The notes under the pieces were generated by a model. The model did not search any database, was not told where the DNA came from, and saw nothing but the letters and a program-made list of their open reading frames with translations. From assembly GCF_007004765.1 (NCBI RefSeq), contig NZ_VIKR01000001.1, forward strand, positions 62,001 through 126,000: 64,000 nucleotides of DNA. Direction: 5' to 3'. Made by a program: the position numbers and the translations under genes. The DNA is from Aliikangiella marina (GTDB lineage: Bacteria > Pseudomonadota > Gammaproteobacteria > Enterobacterales > Kangiellaceae). This document shows, piece after piece, positions 17,423-26,985 of the stretch; position 1 is the first letter of the stretch; every line of letters begins with the position of its first letter.

Positions 17423-18358
17423 ATGAAAGGTGACAGAAAGACTAAGTTTGCGGATAAAATAATTCTAATTTCTTCGCTCGAAACACCTATTGCAAAAAAA
17501 CTATTTAAAAAAGGTCGATTTAAAGAGTTTAAAAAGGATTCATTTTGTAGTGACGTACTTGGTGTGACCAAGGTGACAATCAATAACTGGATCCGTGATG
17601 GGGATGCGCCGGGATATAGCTTGAATCGTTTTGTCGAACGATTGAATCAACAGTTTTCTGAAATTGGAAACTGGAAAATTGAAGACTTTGATGATGCTTT
17701 TTCAACGTATCATTTTGCGGAAAGGCTGGGTTTAGAGTTTGAAGAAACTCAGCGACTTTTAGATTTTGAAAAAATTATTCAACGAAAAAACTATCCTTTT
17801 TTTATCCATGAATTAGAGGCGTCTAAATATAATGAGCAGTACAATGGACTCTATTACATGTTTCATATTTATCCAGGTACGGCCGGGGCGGATTTAGTCG
17901 TTCGCTCAACTTTGCGGGTCAGATATATGGTTGGTCAAGGGGAGCGTACTGCGATTCGCTGTAAGTTAAATGTCCCGATCTATGAAAGTGAGACACCCGC
18001 TAACTTGAATTATGATGGTTTTTTATCGCGTAAAGAGCAGTGCTTATTTTGGTTGTTTGAATCTCGAGTTCAGGGAGGCAATAAGATCAACGATTCGATT
18101 CAGTTTGCGACTAAACAGGCTTCTAAACAAAGCTCATTGATGCATGGCTTTTATATATCGGCATCAGAAAAATTTAATCTGTTCCTATCACCGGTTGTAC
18201 TGCTGAAACACTCATCGCCTGATAATAACAACGCATCGGAAATTATTAATTTCATGCATAACCAGCAGAAAATTTATCCTGGTGGTGTTGAAGCGCTAGA
18301 AGATAAGTTTTCAGCGGTGAAGAATATCCTGAAAAGCGAAGTAAAAATAATTGAATAA
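17423..18358 (+). CDS. HTH-containing protein, unknown
   Basis: A 311-residue cytoplasmic protein. Residues about 40-75 form a helix-turn-helix (SDVLGVTKVTINNWIRDG, then RFVERLNQQF) like those of XRE or phage-type regulators. The remainder is alpha/beta with a strand-rich middle (LVVRSTLRVRYMVG) and no recognisable effector domain. AAGGGAA precedes the ATG. It has no partner gene in operon: upstream is the divergent lipoprotein and downstream is a convergent gene. It is probably a transcriptional regulator. Confidence 0.65.
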   Translation: MKGDRKTKFADKIILISSLETPIAKKLFKKGRFKEFKKDSFCSDVLGVTKVTINNWIRDGDAPGYSLNRFVERLNQQFSEIGNWKIEDFDDAFSTYHFAERLGLEFEETQRLLDFEKIIQRKNYPFFIHELEASKYNEQYNGLYYMFHIYPGTAGADLVVRSTLRVRYMVGQGERTAIRCKLNVPIYESETPANLNYDGFLSRKEQCLFWLFESRVQGGNKINDSIQFATKQASKQSSLMHGFYISASEKFNLFLSPVVLLKHSSPDNNNASEIINFMHNQQKIYPGGVEALEDKFSAVKNILKSEVKIIE

Positions 18359-18505
18359 TAAAAACGCTGATAGCCTTGGTCGTTGTCAGAAAAAAAACAA
18401 GTAAGTATTGCTGTGTCACAATGCTTATTTGTTGTTAAGTATATACTTGTTTAAAGTTCTCAAAAGTACTGTCGCTTGGTTGATACAATTGCAACAGGGT
18501 TATTT

Positions 18506-19441
18506 TTAAAGACATTGATGGACGTAGATTTTATAAACTAGGCTTCCGTCCAAAATAAAGATTGTGTCACCTCTCGCACAAGCGAGATCGATCTGCTTTA
18601 TATTCCCTAGAGTAATTCTGGATTGATATTTTGCAACGTTATTATCTGAAAGCTTAAATAGGTGGAGCGTGTCTCTATCATCATAACCACCTTTAAATAA
18701 GGCATAGTTTTGGTGAATTGCAAAAGTATCGCAACCACTCAGTGGGATATCCCAGTAATTGACAAGCTCATGATTCTTAATCTTTGCCAGTGGGAACTCG
18801 GTATAGTAGTAACACCAAGTGGTCGTAGCTGATTCGACATTTAATGCATAGCAGTCACACATAAAATCCAATCCTAGCCGCGGTTCAAAGGCGTATTGTT
18901 TTTCGCCTTTGTCATTCCAGGCGATTAACCCAGAAGAACCAACAGGTTCGTTCCACCCGTAATTACCAAAAATACCCTCGTCAAAATAACTCGTCCAAAT
19001 GTCACCAGTTTTGGTTGTTTGAACATTTTGAATACCATCACCGAGTAAAATTTCATCAAGGAACTCACCTTGATGGGAGTAGATTCGACCATTTAAATCG
19101 TAGTCATTCTCACCTCTGTATAAACATCGACAACACACTAATAAAATTCGATAGTCGGGCAGGAGTTGAACGTCGTGGATATTTAAAAACTCATTATCAA
19201 TATCTGTGAGGTGCACTATTTCATTATTGGTCGAATAGTAGATGCCATAGGTTTGACCTTCCTCGGATTTTATTTTTGGGAAGGTGCCACCAGGCCCAAC
19301 ATCGGTGTAGTCGAGTTTTTTCTTGGCAACCGCGAAAACTAACTCTCGGTTGTGAGTTGTGTTAAAAGCAATTAGCTCTCCGCGCACTAGGAATTCGGCG
19401 ATATCAAAGCTTGCTTCCAGTTTTAGTTCTTTTTCTCTCAT
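18506..19441 (-). CDS. Probable beta-propeller protein, unknown
   Basis: A 311-residue soluble protein without signal peptide, built of repeated strand motifs typical of propellers (IHDVQLLPDYRILLVCCRC, LNGRIYSHQGEFLDEILLGD, GLIAWNDKGEKQYAFEP). Similar uncharacterised WD-like proteins of about 300 residues are scattered across bacteria. It has cysteine clusters (VCCRC) and no catalytic motif. It stands alone and its function cannot be assigned. Confidence 0.65.
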   Translation of the reverse strand: MREKELKLEASFDIAEFLVRGELIAFNTTHNRELVFAVAKKKLDYTDVGPGGTFPKIKSEEGQTYGIYYSTNNEIVHLTDIDNEFLNIHDVQLLPDYRILLVCCRCLYRGENDYDLNGRIYSHQGEFLDEILLGDGIQNVQTTKTGDIWTSYFDEGIFGNYGWNEPVGSSGLIAWNDKGEKQYAFEPRLGLDFMCDCYALNVESATTTWCYYYTEFPLAKIKNHELVNYWDIPLSGCDTFAIHQNYALFKGGYDDRDTLHLFKLSDNNVAKYQSRITLGNIKQIDLACARGDTIFILDGSLVYKIYVHQCL

Positions 19442-19818
19442 GTACGACTAAGTTTCAATGGTTCTAGCGGTTAGTTTACACCATATCTTAAGTCACTTTG
19501 TGAGTTTATTGATAGAAGTTAGATAGCTTTTGTGGGAGAAATGCTGATAGGAGCGGCGTCGAATGGCTAATGGTAAATAGTTACGGTCTGGAATTGTTTC
19601 TACGATTGGCGTCGAAATATTTGTGAAAGTACCTGACTAAAAGTGGCCGACAAATACTTGTCGAATATCCATTGAACAAAACACTTCGATCCATTACGAT
19701 TTCCTCAGTATACCAATGACTGAGTTGGTACTTGAACCAATCTTGCATTGACTCGAACTAAAATAATCAAAAACAATCATTAACGCGACTGAACGTTATG
19801 AGTTAGAAGTTAGATAAT
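19442..19818. other. Intergenic region before the AAA+/TPR cluster
   Basis: About 375 bases. Apart from an expected promoter for the downstream operon, which I could not identify with confidence, I see nothing in it. No sigma-54 motif and no TGACATGTCA palindrome is present. Confidence 0.4.
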
Positions 19819-21162
19819 ATGGATAAAACAACCCTAGAAAACTTAGAGTTAGCCTATAAGGCTGCGCCTTCTGCCGAGCTTGCCAAAGTGATTATTAATA
19901 CCAAGGCTGATTTAGGAGCGCTGTCAGACATCGAGGCTTATATCGAAAGCTGTAAGCATCTACTGTCCACTGAGGAGTTAATGACCTTTTGTAACAAGCT
20001 TTGTGATGATGGCGAGTATGAAATTCCGCTCTCTTTATTGGATGAGACCAATTCTGAACAAGCGACATTAAAAGCTCAGTGCTTCTATCAAATTGGTGAA
20101 CAAGACAAAGCGAGAGATCTTTATCAAAAGTTGATAATCAATAACCAAGTTTCATCTAACGATGAATTTGTAAAGCAACTCGGTTTAGATGAGTCGACAC
20201 CGCCGGAGTCGAATGAGCAACAAGGCGCTGAAAAGCCCAAGCTAAAACTCGTTGAAAAGACGGACGTGGCGGAAATAACGGATCTGATTCGATACAGAGA
20301 GGATACGACAGATTTTAACGATGTGGTCGGTCTCACCGATATAAAGAAACAGATAAACAAAAAGATCATCATGCCGTTTCAAAGACCGAGCTTATTTCAG
20401 CGTTTTAAAAAGAAAGTCGGTGGCGGTGTGCTACTTTATGGTCCGCCTGGGTGTGGTAAGACGCTACTGGCTCGAGCGACGGCTGGTGAATGTAATGCTT
20501 CTTTCTACAATGTTGAAATCTCTGACGTGCTCGATATGTACATTGGCGAGTCGGAGCAGAAACTGAGGGCTATTTTTGAAAAAGCTCGAGCAGAAACGCC
20601 TAGTGTGCTTTTTTTTGATGAAATTGAAGCTCTCGCGGGTAAGAGAGAGCATAGTAGAAATGCGACCTCTGCAAATTTAGTGAGCCAATTCTTAACGGAA
20701 CTCGATGGTTTTTCACAAAACAATGAAGGTGTTTTAGTGCTCGCTTCAACCAATGTTCCATGGGCTGTTGACGCGGCGTTCTTGCGTCCCGGACGATTTG
20801 ATCGAATGTTCTTTGTACCCCCACCTGATAGAACCGCAAGAGAAGCGATTTTAGTCCATCACATGAAAGATCGGCCGGGTGAGGGTACCATTGATTTCAA
20901 GTCGATTGCGGCTAAGGCAAGTGGTTATTCGGGCGCTGATTTATACAATCTAGTAGAAATGGCTGCAGACGAAGCAATTGATGATTCGATCGAGTCGGGG
21001 GAAGAGGCTTCAATTACTTATTCACATTTTGAATTAGCATTAAAAGGCGCGCGTTCAACGACCGTAGAGTGGCTTACCACTGCGAGAAACTATGCCAGAT
21101 ATGCCAATGATGGTGGTCGATACGATGATGTTTTGGATTTCTTAAAGAAACACGGAAAATAG
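19819..21162 (+). CDS. AAA+ ATPase of CDC48/spastin type with N-terminal TPR-like region
   Basis: A 447-residue ATPase. Residues 1-130 are TPR-like helices, followed by one AAA+ domain: Walker A GPPGCGKT (208-215), Walker B LFFDE (264-268), sensor TN (311-312) and the RPGRFDR arginine-finger motif (323-329). A short C-terminal tag (TARNYARYAN, then YDDVLDFLKKHGK) is shared with the second ATPase at 22712-24031. Single-ring ATPases of this type remodel or unfold protein assemblies. It is followed after two bases by a membrane protein and then a TPR-membrane protein, suggesting a membrane-associated remodelling complex. Target unknown. Confidence 0.85.
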   Translation: MDKTTLENLELAYKAAPSAELAKVIINTKADLGALSDIEAYIESCKHLLSTEELMTFCNKLCDDGEYEIPLSLLDETNSEQATLKAQCFYQIGEQDKARDLYQKLIINNQVSSNDEFVKQLGLDESTPPESNEQQGAEKPKLKLVEKTDVAEITDLIRYREDTTDFNDVVGLTDIKKQINKKIIMPFQRPSLFQRFKKKVGGGVLLYGPPGCGKTLLARATAGECNASFYNVEISDVLDMYIGESEQKLRAIFEKARAETPSVLFFDEIEALAGKREHSRNATSANLVSQFLTELDGFSQNNEGVLVLASTNVPWAVDAAFLRPGRFDRMFFVPPPDRTAREAILVHHMKDRPGEGTIDFKSIAAKASGYSGADLYNLVEMAADEAIDDSIESGEEASITYSHFELALKGARSTTVEWLTTARNYARYANDGGRYDDVLDFLKKHGK

Positions 21163-21164
21163 TC

Positions 21165-21578
21165 ATGAGTCGTTATCAAATTATTGATGAGCCCAAAGTG
21201 AGGGGCCGAGAACAACTTATCGTTAATCCAATAATCATCCTTTTTGTCGCGATATTTTTGCCTTTATTCTGGATGCCGCCTTACTTTGGACGTTGGTGGA
21301 TGCCATTGGTTTGGCTGGGGATTAATGGCTATCTATTGGGAAGCTCAACCTTGAAGAAAGAGATTTTAACCTCGGTGATTGGTGTCCTGTTAATGCTTGG
21401 TTTGTTCTTTACCTTTATCTTCTTTAAAAGTGCTGAGCCTTTTAAGCAGTTTGATTCTTACTATCGATATATGCATATCATTCTTAACGGTCTATTTTTC
21501 TTAATACTTTATCTGGTTGTCTTTAGACAATCTGTAGCTTTTGAAATTTATTCTTACATCAAGGAAGGCCGATCGTAA
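21165..21578 (+). CDS. Four-helix membrane protein, unknown
   Basis: A 137-residue inner-membrane protein with about four hydrophobic spans (IIILFVAIFLPLFWM, WMPLVWLGINGYLL, VIGVLLMLGLFFTFIFF, IILNGLFFLILYLVVF). It starts two bases after the AAA+ gene, and its TAA overlaps the ATG of the next gene (TAATG), so the three are translationally coupled. Probably the membrane anchor or target of the ATPase module. Confidence 0.7.
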   Translation: MSRYQIIDEPKVRGREQLIVNPIIILFVAIFLPLFWMPPYFGRWWMPLVWLGINGYLLGSSTLKKEILTSVIGVLLMLGLFFTFIFFKSAEPFKQFDSYYRYMHIILNGLFFLILYLVVFRQSVAFEIYSYIKEGRS

Positions 21579-22498
21579 TGGATGATTATTTGTATTCACT
21601 TGCACAAGATTGCTTTGATCGTGGCCAGTATGATCGCGCCATTGACTATCTTAAAGAACTATTATCTGAAGATCCTAATGATGCTGAATGTCATGGGCTG
21701 TTAGCGGCATGTCTGTTAAATAGTAATCGATTATTTGCCGCTGAATATGAGCTAGGTATAGCCCTTCAGCAATCGCCTCAAAATCCATTTTTTCATTTAT
21801 TGCTTGCGCAGATTAGTTTGTTAAAAAATGACGTTAAAAAAGCCCACGAGTCTTGTGATGAGGCATTAAGGCTTGAGCCGGAATATGTGAGTGCTTTTCT
21901 TTATAAAAGCGATATTTATCTTGTTCATAGAGAATACGAGCAAGCCAAGTCTTTTATCGACAAGGCTGCATCATTTGAGCCAGATTCGGCGAGAATTTTA
22001 CAAGCTTATGGTAGTTTTTATTTTGCCAGAAATGATTTGGAACGCGCGGAAAGTTGTGCGCTAGAAGCGTTAAGTGTTGATCCCCAAGATGAGGAGTCAA
22101 ATATCCTTATGGGTAAGATCCGGCTGAGACAAGGCAATATTAAGGAAGCCGAATATCATGCAAAATTTGTGATAAGAAACAATCCAGACAATTCGAGTGC
22201 TTTGTCGCTTTTTTGTGATATTAAGCTACGAAAGAATTTATTTATTGGTTTGTGGTGGAAGTTTAATTCGTGGATAGCGGGGATGTCACACTTAAGATCA
22301 GCGGTGGTTTTAATTTCAGGCTATCTAATCTTTACGCTCGCGGCGCAAGTATTGTCAGATTTGGACTTTAACTTTGCTTCTCAATTCACTTCCTATGCGT
22401 GGTTTGCGCTGGTGATTTATTCTTGGGTCGGTATTCCATACTATTATCGACAACTAAAGAAAGAGCTCTCCAAATTTGAGTTTAATCCAGATTTTTGA
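21578..22498 (+). CDS. TPR protein with C-terminal membrane spans
   Basis: A 306-residue protein with about six TPR units in the first 220 residues (for example GQYDRAIDYLKELLSEDPND), then two hydrophobic spans near 240-260 and 265-285. The TPRs would face the cytoplasm and recruit partners to the membrane. It ends the first ATPase module; a second ATPase and a related TPR-membrane gene follow after a 213-base gap. Confidence 0.75.
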   Translation: MDDYLYSLAQDCFDRGQYDRAIDYLKELLSEDPNDAECHGLLAACLLNSNRLFAAEYELGIALQQSPQNPFFHLLLAQISLLKNDVKKAHESCDEALRLEPEYVSAFLYKSDIYLVHREYEQAKSFIDKAASFEPDSARILQAYGSFYFARNDLERAESCALEALSVDPQDEESNILMGKIRLRQGNIKEAEYHAKFVIRNNPDNSSALSLFCDIKLRKNLFIGLWWKFNSWIAGMSHLRSAVVLISGYLIFTLAAQVLSDLDFNFASQFTSYAWFALVIYSWVGIPYYYRQLKKELSKFEFNPDF

Positions 22499-22711
22499 TA
22501 GTCCGGTATTTGCTGAGTTGACCAATCGGGAAGTTCAAACTGACGCCAATAGTTACTCCTCTCTTATTGACTTTAAGTATAAAATAATTCCCATTTTGTG
22601 TATGATTCATCGCGCAGAGCAACAAAAAATGGATAATAAACGCAAAGTTTAGGCCGGATAAATAATGTTAGCTGCCGTTAATAAAAAGTAGGAAATTAAG
22701 GGAATCAGACA

Positions 22712-24031
22712 ATGAGCGAAATACTAATCCAGACCTTGCTCCAGGGATTACAGAACAATCCTGATGATTTGGGATTGCTGACCAGTCTGGGAGATGCTTA
22801 TCGATCACTACAAAACCACGAAGAAGCTTTAACTACCTATCAAAAAGCGGTTGCGATCGATAGTAGCAACACGGGCATAATTTTGAAGGTTATCGATTTG
22901 GCAAAACAACTGGATAAGCCTGAACTGATTACCGCGTATCAAGCGCTACTCAATGCAAATGGCGTAAAATCCAACTCGCCAAATGAAGTCGATGACGTCA
23001 AACCGCCTGAGGAGAATGCTTTTTCTCGTTCAAATGCGTCCGATGATTCAATTAAAATCGATTCGCCGCAAGTAGACCAAGACGATAGTGTAAAGCGAGT
23101 GAGAGGACAAAAGCTAAAGCTTGTCTCTGATCATGGCACGCTCAATACCGACGATATCATTGAGGCAGAAGACAGCAGTATCTATCTCGATGATGTCGGC
23201 GGAATGCACCAGGTTAAAAAACGCCTCAATCTGACATTTTTGGCGCCATTAAAAAATCCAGAGCTGGTTAAAAAATACGGAAAGAAAACTAGCAGCGGAC
23301 TTATCCTTTATGGCCCGCCGGGATGTGGTAAAACTTTCATCGCTCGCGCGCTTGCCGGTGAAATTGGCGCTAAGTTCTTTACCGTCAGTCTTGCTGATAT
23401 TCTTGATATGTATATCGGAGAAAGCGAAAAGAAGCTCCATGAAATATTTGAAACGGCGCGCCGAAATACCCCGGCGATTTTGTTTTTTGATGAACTTGAT
23501 GCCATAGGTCAGAAAAGAAGCAACCTTAAAAATTCTGGCATGCGGACATTGGTTAATCAATTACTCAACGAGATGGATAGCGTAGAAGGCAACAATGAGG
23601 GCTTGTTTATTTTGGCGGCGACCAATTTACCTTGGGACATTGATAGTGCATTAAAACGCCCTGGTCGATTCGATCGCGTAGTGCCTGTTTTTCCACCTGA
23701 TCAAGAAGCGCGAGAACATATATTACGCTACCATTTGCGCGATACGCCCTTTGAAGATGTCGATGTTGAAGCAATCGCTAAACAGACCGAACAATTCTCC
23801 GGTGCCGATCTGGCTCATTTAGTGCAATCCGCGATAGAAGTCGTGTTTGAAGAGTCATTAGAAACCGGTGAGGCTCGCGCGGTAAGCAATACTGATTTTG
23901 AGCAGCCACTAAAAGAAGTTAAGCCGAGCACGCGTCAGTGGTTTGAAAGCGCCCGCAATTATGCCATGTTCGCCAATCAATCAGGCGCGTATGACGACTT
24001 ACTCGAATACATTCGTAACAATAAGCTCTAG
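22712..24031 (+). CDS. AAA+ ATPase, second copy of the module
   Basis: A 439-residue paralogue of the ATPase at 19819-21162. TPR-like residues 15-85 precede an acidic linker, then AAA+ with Walker A GPPGCGKT (201-208), Walker B ILFFDE, and RPGRFDR. It ends with the same family tag (SARNYAMFAN, YDDLLEYIRNNKL). AATTAAGGGAA precedes the ATG. With the next gene it forms an ATPase/TPR-membrane pair parallel to the first module, lacking only the four-helix protein. The two ATPases could form mixed rings. Confidence 0.85.
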   Translation: MSEILIQTLLQGLQNNPDDLGLLTSLGDAYRSLQNHEEALTTYQKAVAIDSSNTGIILKVIDLAKQLDKPELITAYQALLNANGVKSNSPNEVDDVKPPEENAFSRSNASDDSIKIDSPQVDQDDSVKRVRGQKLKLVSDHGTLNTDDIIEAEDSSIYLDDVGGMHQVKKRLNLTFLAPLKNPELVKKYGKKTSSGLILYGPPGCGKTFIARALAGEIGAKFFTVSLADILDMYIGESEKKLHEIFETARRNTPAILFFDELDAIGQKRSNLKNSGMRTLVNQLLNEMDSVEGNNEGLFILAATNLPWDIDSALKRPGRFDRVVPVFPPDQEAREHILRYHLRDTPFEDVDVEAIAKQTEQFSGADLAHLVQSAIEVVFEESLETGEARAVSNTDFEQPLKEVKPSTRQWFESARNYAMFANQSGAYDDLLEYIRNNKL

Positions 24032-24055
24032 CAGTTAGTCAGGGGTAGGTGATGT

Positions 24056-24946
24056 ATGAGTGAACATGAAGCTGATCTCGGATTGGGGCAAACGCTAGAG
24101 CGGAACATTGAGTCTCGCATTGAGGCGTTGATCGATATTTCGCGTTATGAAGATGCTGAAAAGCTATCGCGAGAGGCATTAGCCAGTGAACCTGAAGACG
24201 CCTATTTGTTGTTCCTGCTTGCGCGCGCTCAATTTGGTCAATCCGCTTACGACCAGTGCGAAGCGACGCTTCACGCCTGTCTTGCAGCGGATCCAGAATT
24301 TTCCTGGGCATATTACCTGTTAAGTTTACTTCATCATATTGAGAAACGTTTCAATTCTGAAATCCAATGTGCTGAAAAAGCGGCCTCAATGGCGCCTCAA
24401 GAACCCACATTTATTCAGCGATTAGCCGAAGCCTATCTGACATCGGGCGAGGTCAAGCAAGCGAAAGCGGTGCTTCAACAACTTTTAGAAATTGAACCAG
24501 ACTCAAAAGCTGCGCATCAATTAATGGGGGATATCGATTTTCGATTAACCAATTATGCGGCGGCAGAAACTCATTATCGTCAAGCGCTCACATTTGATCC
24601 TGAAAATATAGAACTGCTCAACGATCTCGCTCGCAGTTTGTATGGACAAAAAGGCAAGCATCAAGAAGCATTAGACATGTGGTTTAATATGGTTCAACTC
24701 GACCCAACTAATCCCGTACTCACCGACAATTTAATCTCGTCGATAAAAGATTGGCAAGGTGAGAAATCTGCTTCAGGAAAAGGAAAGAATCAGTTGTCTG
24801 ATTTACCACAGGCGTTGCAGTATTTTTACGAAGATCATCAAAAGCGTCAGTCTTTTATGCAGAAGTGGGGATACATCGTTTGGCCGGTTATTTGGATAGT
24901 GGTATTGGCTGGCGTTAGTTTTTTATTTTCGCTTGCAGAGAAGTAG
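24056..24946 (+). CDS. TPR protein with C-terminal membrane helix
   Basis: A 296-residue protein of roughly six TPR units (for example SRYEDAEKLSREALASEPED-like repeats) ending in one membrane helix at about 273-292 (YIVWPVIWIVVLAGVSFLF). This is a tail-anchored layout with the TPRs in the cytoplasm. It starts 25 bases after the second ATPase. GGTAGGTG precedes the ATG. It probably serves as that ATPase's membrane receptor. Confidence 0.75.
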   Translation: MSEHEADLGLGQTLERNIESRIEALIDISRYEDAEKLSREALASEPEDAYLLFLLARAQFGQSAYDQCEATLHACLAADPEFSWAYYLLSLLHHIEKRFNSEIQCAEKAASMAPQEPTFIQRLAEAYLTSGEVKQAKAVLQQLLEIEPDSKAAHQLMGDIDFRLTNYAAAETHYRQALTFDPENIELLNDLARSLYGQKGKHQEALDMWFNMVQLDPTNPVLTDNLISSIKDWQGEKSASGKGKNQLSDLPQALQYFYEDHQKRQSFMQKWGYIVWPVIWIVVLAGVSFLFSLAEK

Positions 24947-24985
24947 GCGGTTTGTTGCTATAAAACCGATAACTACGCTCGGGTA

Positions 24986-25714
24986 CTAGCCTTTTTGACG
25001 ATTGAGTTCCGCAACTTCAGCATCCAATTCTTCAATCTTTTGCAACATCTTATCGCGAGCAATTTTCGCTAATTCTTTCACCTGTGATTCGTTGAAATCG
25101 CTTGTTTCAATTGGCTCTAGGTAGTCAATGATGGCATAGCCATTATCCCAACGATTGATAGAAAATGAATTCAAGCTGCTCAATACAATGGGAAGCAATG
25201 GTACTTTCGCTTGTAAGGCAATGTGAAAGGCGCCCATTTTGAAAGGTAACAAACCACGGCCTTTACTGCGCGTCCCTTCAGGAAAAAACCAGATAGATAA
25301 GTTTCTTTTTTTCATATGCGCTAACAAATCAGTCATCGTTTGTTTCGCTCGAGACTTGTTGCTCCGATCGATGAAAATATTTCCGCTCAGCCAATATAAC
25401 TGTCCGAACAACGGGACCCATTTAAGACTTTTCTTACCCACACTAACCACCCCAGGGGTGACTCCGCCTGACATGGTAATCACATCATAGTTACTTTGAT
25501 GGTTAGCAATAATGACCTTTGGGGAGTCTGTTAAATGCTGAGGGACTCTAATGATTAACTTGATACCCACAAAGCGGGCGAGCTTTGAAAGCAGCCTAGC
25601 GACGAAATAAGTGTTGTTTCGATGGAATGGTCGGACCAGAGAGGTAAGCGTGCCAATAATACAAATGATAATAAATAAAGGAAAAACAAGTATCAGTCTT
25701 AACAATCCAAGCAT
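24986..25714 (-). CDS. plsC: 1-acyl-sn-glycerol-3-phosphate acyltransferase (PlsC family)
   Basis: A 242-residue membrane-bound acyltransferase that adds the second acyl chain to lysophosphatidic acid. The catalytic motif NHQSNYD (NHxxxxD) and the substrate motif FPEGTRS are both intact, with GNIFIDRS as block 2. An N-terminal hydrophobic helix anchors it. The coiled C-terminus (KIEELDAEVAELNRQK) is typical of the enzyme's close relatives. It converges on the TPR gene. This may be one of several PlsC paralogues in the genome. Confidence 0.88.
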   Translation of the reverse strand: MLGLLRLILVFPLFIIICIIGTLTSLVRPFHRNNTYFVARLLSKLARFVGIKLIIRVPQHLTDSPKVIIANHQSNYDVITMSGGVTPGVVSVGKKSLKWVPLFGQLYWLSGNIFIDRSNKSRAKQTMTDLLAHMKKRNLSIWFFPEGTRSKGRGLLPFKMGAFHIALQAKVPLLPIVLSSLNSFSINRWDNGYAIIDYLEPIETSDFNESQVKELAKIARDKMLQKIEELDAEVAELNRQKG

Positions 25715-25830
25715 GGAACCATTGCCAACAACAGCATGAGAAGGTGAGCATTATCGGCAAAGTCCACTCAAATGTATATAGGTAGCGGAGGTAAATGGTG
25801 ACTGTCTAGTTTTGTTTGTAGGGCATTTGC

Positions 25831-26229
25831 TTAATTGTTTGTAAGAGTTAGGATGAATAGTGCCTCTCTGGAATTAATTGTTTTTTCAGACTTAAGTACT
25901 ATTCCCGTACGTTGGAGTAGTCGCCACAACAGCGTCGGATGAATTAATCGATCTGGTGACGGTAATATTCGAAAACTGTTAACCAAAACATATCGAGGTT
26001 TTTGTCTCACCTCAACCACTTTTATTTTATCTGTGTTTTTAACGTGATCAATTAACAACCAACTGTAAACTTTGGTCTGCCTGAAAAAGCGACGCATAAT
26101 TTTTTGTCTAACTTGGCCGGCGGAAAAATGTGCATAATTTCCTATTTTTTGTAACACGTTTCGGGCATTATCCACACCGCTAAAACTCGATGCGAGATTG
26201 TAAATGTTCGCGCGGGTGAATGATGCCAA
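25831..26229 (-). CDS. Doubtful 132-residue ORF
   Basis: An open frame starting with TTG, with a distant AAGGAAAG as its only possible ribosome binding site. The product is basic, with no family signature. It fills most of the gap between plsC and the small exported proteins. It could be a real unknown gene, a decayed gene, or chance. Confidence 0.25.
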   Translation of the reverse strand: MASFTRANIYNLASSFSGVDNARNVLQKIGNYAHFSAGQVRQKIMRRFFRQTKVYSWLLIDHVKNTDKIKVVEVRQKPRYVLVNSFRILPSPDRLIHPTLLWRLLQRTGIVLKSEKTINSREALFILTLTNN

Positions 26230-26518
26230 TGTTTATGGAGCTTTCCTTTAAAAGGATTTTTATATCGGTGAAACATTAAGTTTGCCGTGACCTTTTTCTT
26301 TGTAAGTCGCTCTTGTTAAACACTCTTGTTAATTTGTCATGTTGATTAATAAAGATCCAGTTTATGGGTTTTTAGGATGTTTTTTATACAAATATAACAA
26401 AATGTCCGATTTGTAATAGCTTTTGGCGGAAATGTGATAGTTGTTTTGGCTAAGAAACTGCCAAAATCGCGTCGTTGAAATAAACGGTTTATAGAACACT
26501 GAAAAAATAAACCGATTT

Positions 26519-26548
26519 GTAGGTTGGGGTGAGGTACGAACCCCAACA
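26519..26548 (+). repeat. GTAGGTTGGGGT palindromic repeat
   Basis: GTAGGTTGGGGTGAGG..., with TTGGGGT pairing to ACCCCAA (9-base loop), 30 bases before the first small exported gene. It belongs to the same repeat family as the copies at 26932 and 34-36 kb. Such REP-like units are common in gammaproteobacterial intergenic DNA. Confidence 0.75.
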
Positions 26549-26577
26549 ATTTAGGAAGCTGTATTAGGGGATAAAAG

Positions 26578-26922
26578 ATGAAGAAGTTCGCAATAGCCAT
26601 CTTTCTCAAACTGGCTATGTTCACATCGGGCAATATTCGAGCACAGTCTACAGGTAATGTCGCAATTACCAACATTGGTTGCCACAACCATGATGATACT
26701 TGTTTTGTTGAAATAGCCGGCCCTGCAGTTGGCCCAGAAAGCTGTAAGTCGAATTCGATAAGATGGCGCCGCACCGCTGACGCAAATGGGGAAGCGACTT
26801 TTTCGATGATTACTGCCGCTTACTTCGCTGGAAATAAGGTGAGAATCACTACTAGCGGTTCGTGTTTTTCCAGACAACCGAATTATCCAACTATTGCTTA
26901 TATGTCAGTAGTCAAAAATTAA
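26578..26922 (+). CDS. Small exported Cys-containing protein (Rhs-flanking family)
   Basis: A 114-residue secreted protein: signal peptide to about residue 22 (IRAQ), then a mature domain with four cysteines, the family helix TFSMITAAYFAGNKVRI and a final strand IAYMSVVKN. Shared layout with seven neighbours: signal, first strand pair, a cysteine near the middle, a helix of the form S-x-x-L/I-x-A-A/Y, and a late cysteine. The fold order (strands around one helix with a disulfide) recalls SubB-like OB folds, but this is only a shape resemblance. First of four upstream of the Rhs gene. Confidence 0.65.
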   Translation: MKKFAIAIFLKLAMFTSGNIRAQSTGNVAITNIGCHNHDDTCFVEIAGPAVGPESCKSNSIRWRRTADANGEATFSMITAAYFAGNKVRITTSGSCFSRQPNYPTIAYMSVVKN

Positions 26923-26931
26923 GAATTAATT

Positions 26932-26961
26932 GTAGGTTGGGGTGAGGCATGAACCCCAATA
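26932..26961 (+). repeat. GTAGGTTGGGGT palindromic repeat
   Basis: Second copy in the same orientation as 26519 (28 of 30 bases or so the same), directly after the first small exported gene. It falls between two paralogues, as do the copies at 34-36 kb. Confidence 0.75.
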
Positions 26962-26985
26962 ATTGAGATCCAGAGTATTAAGCTT

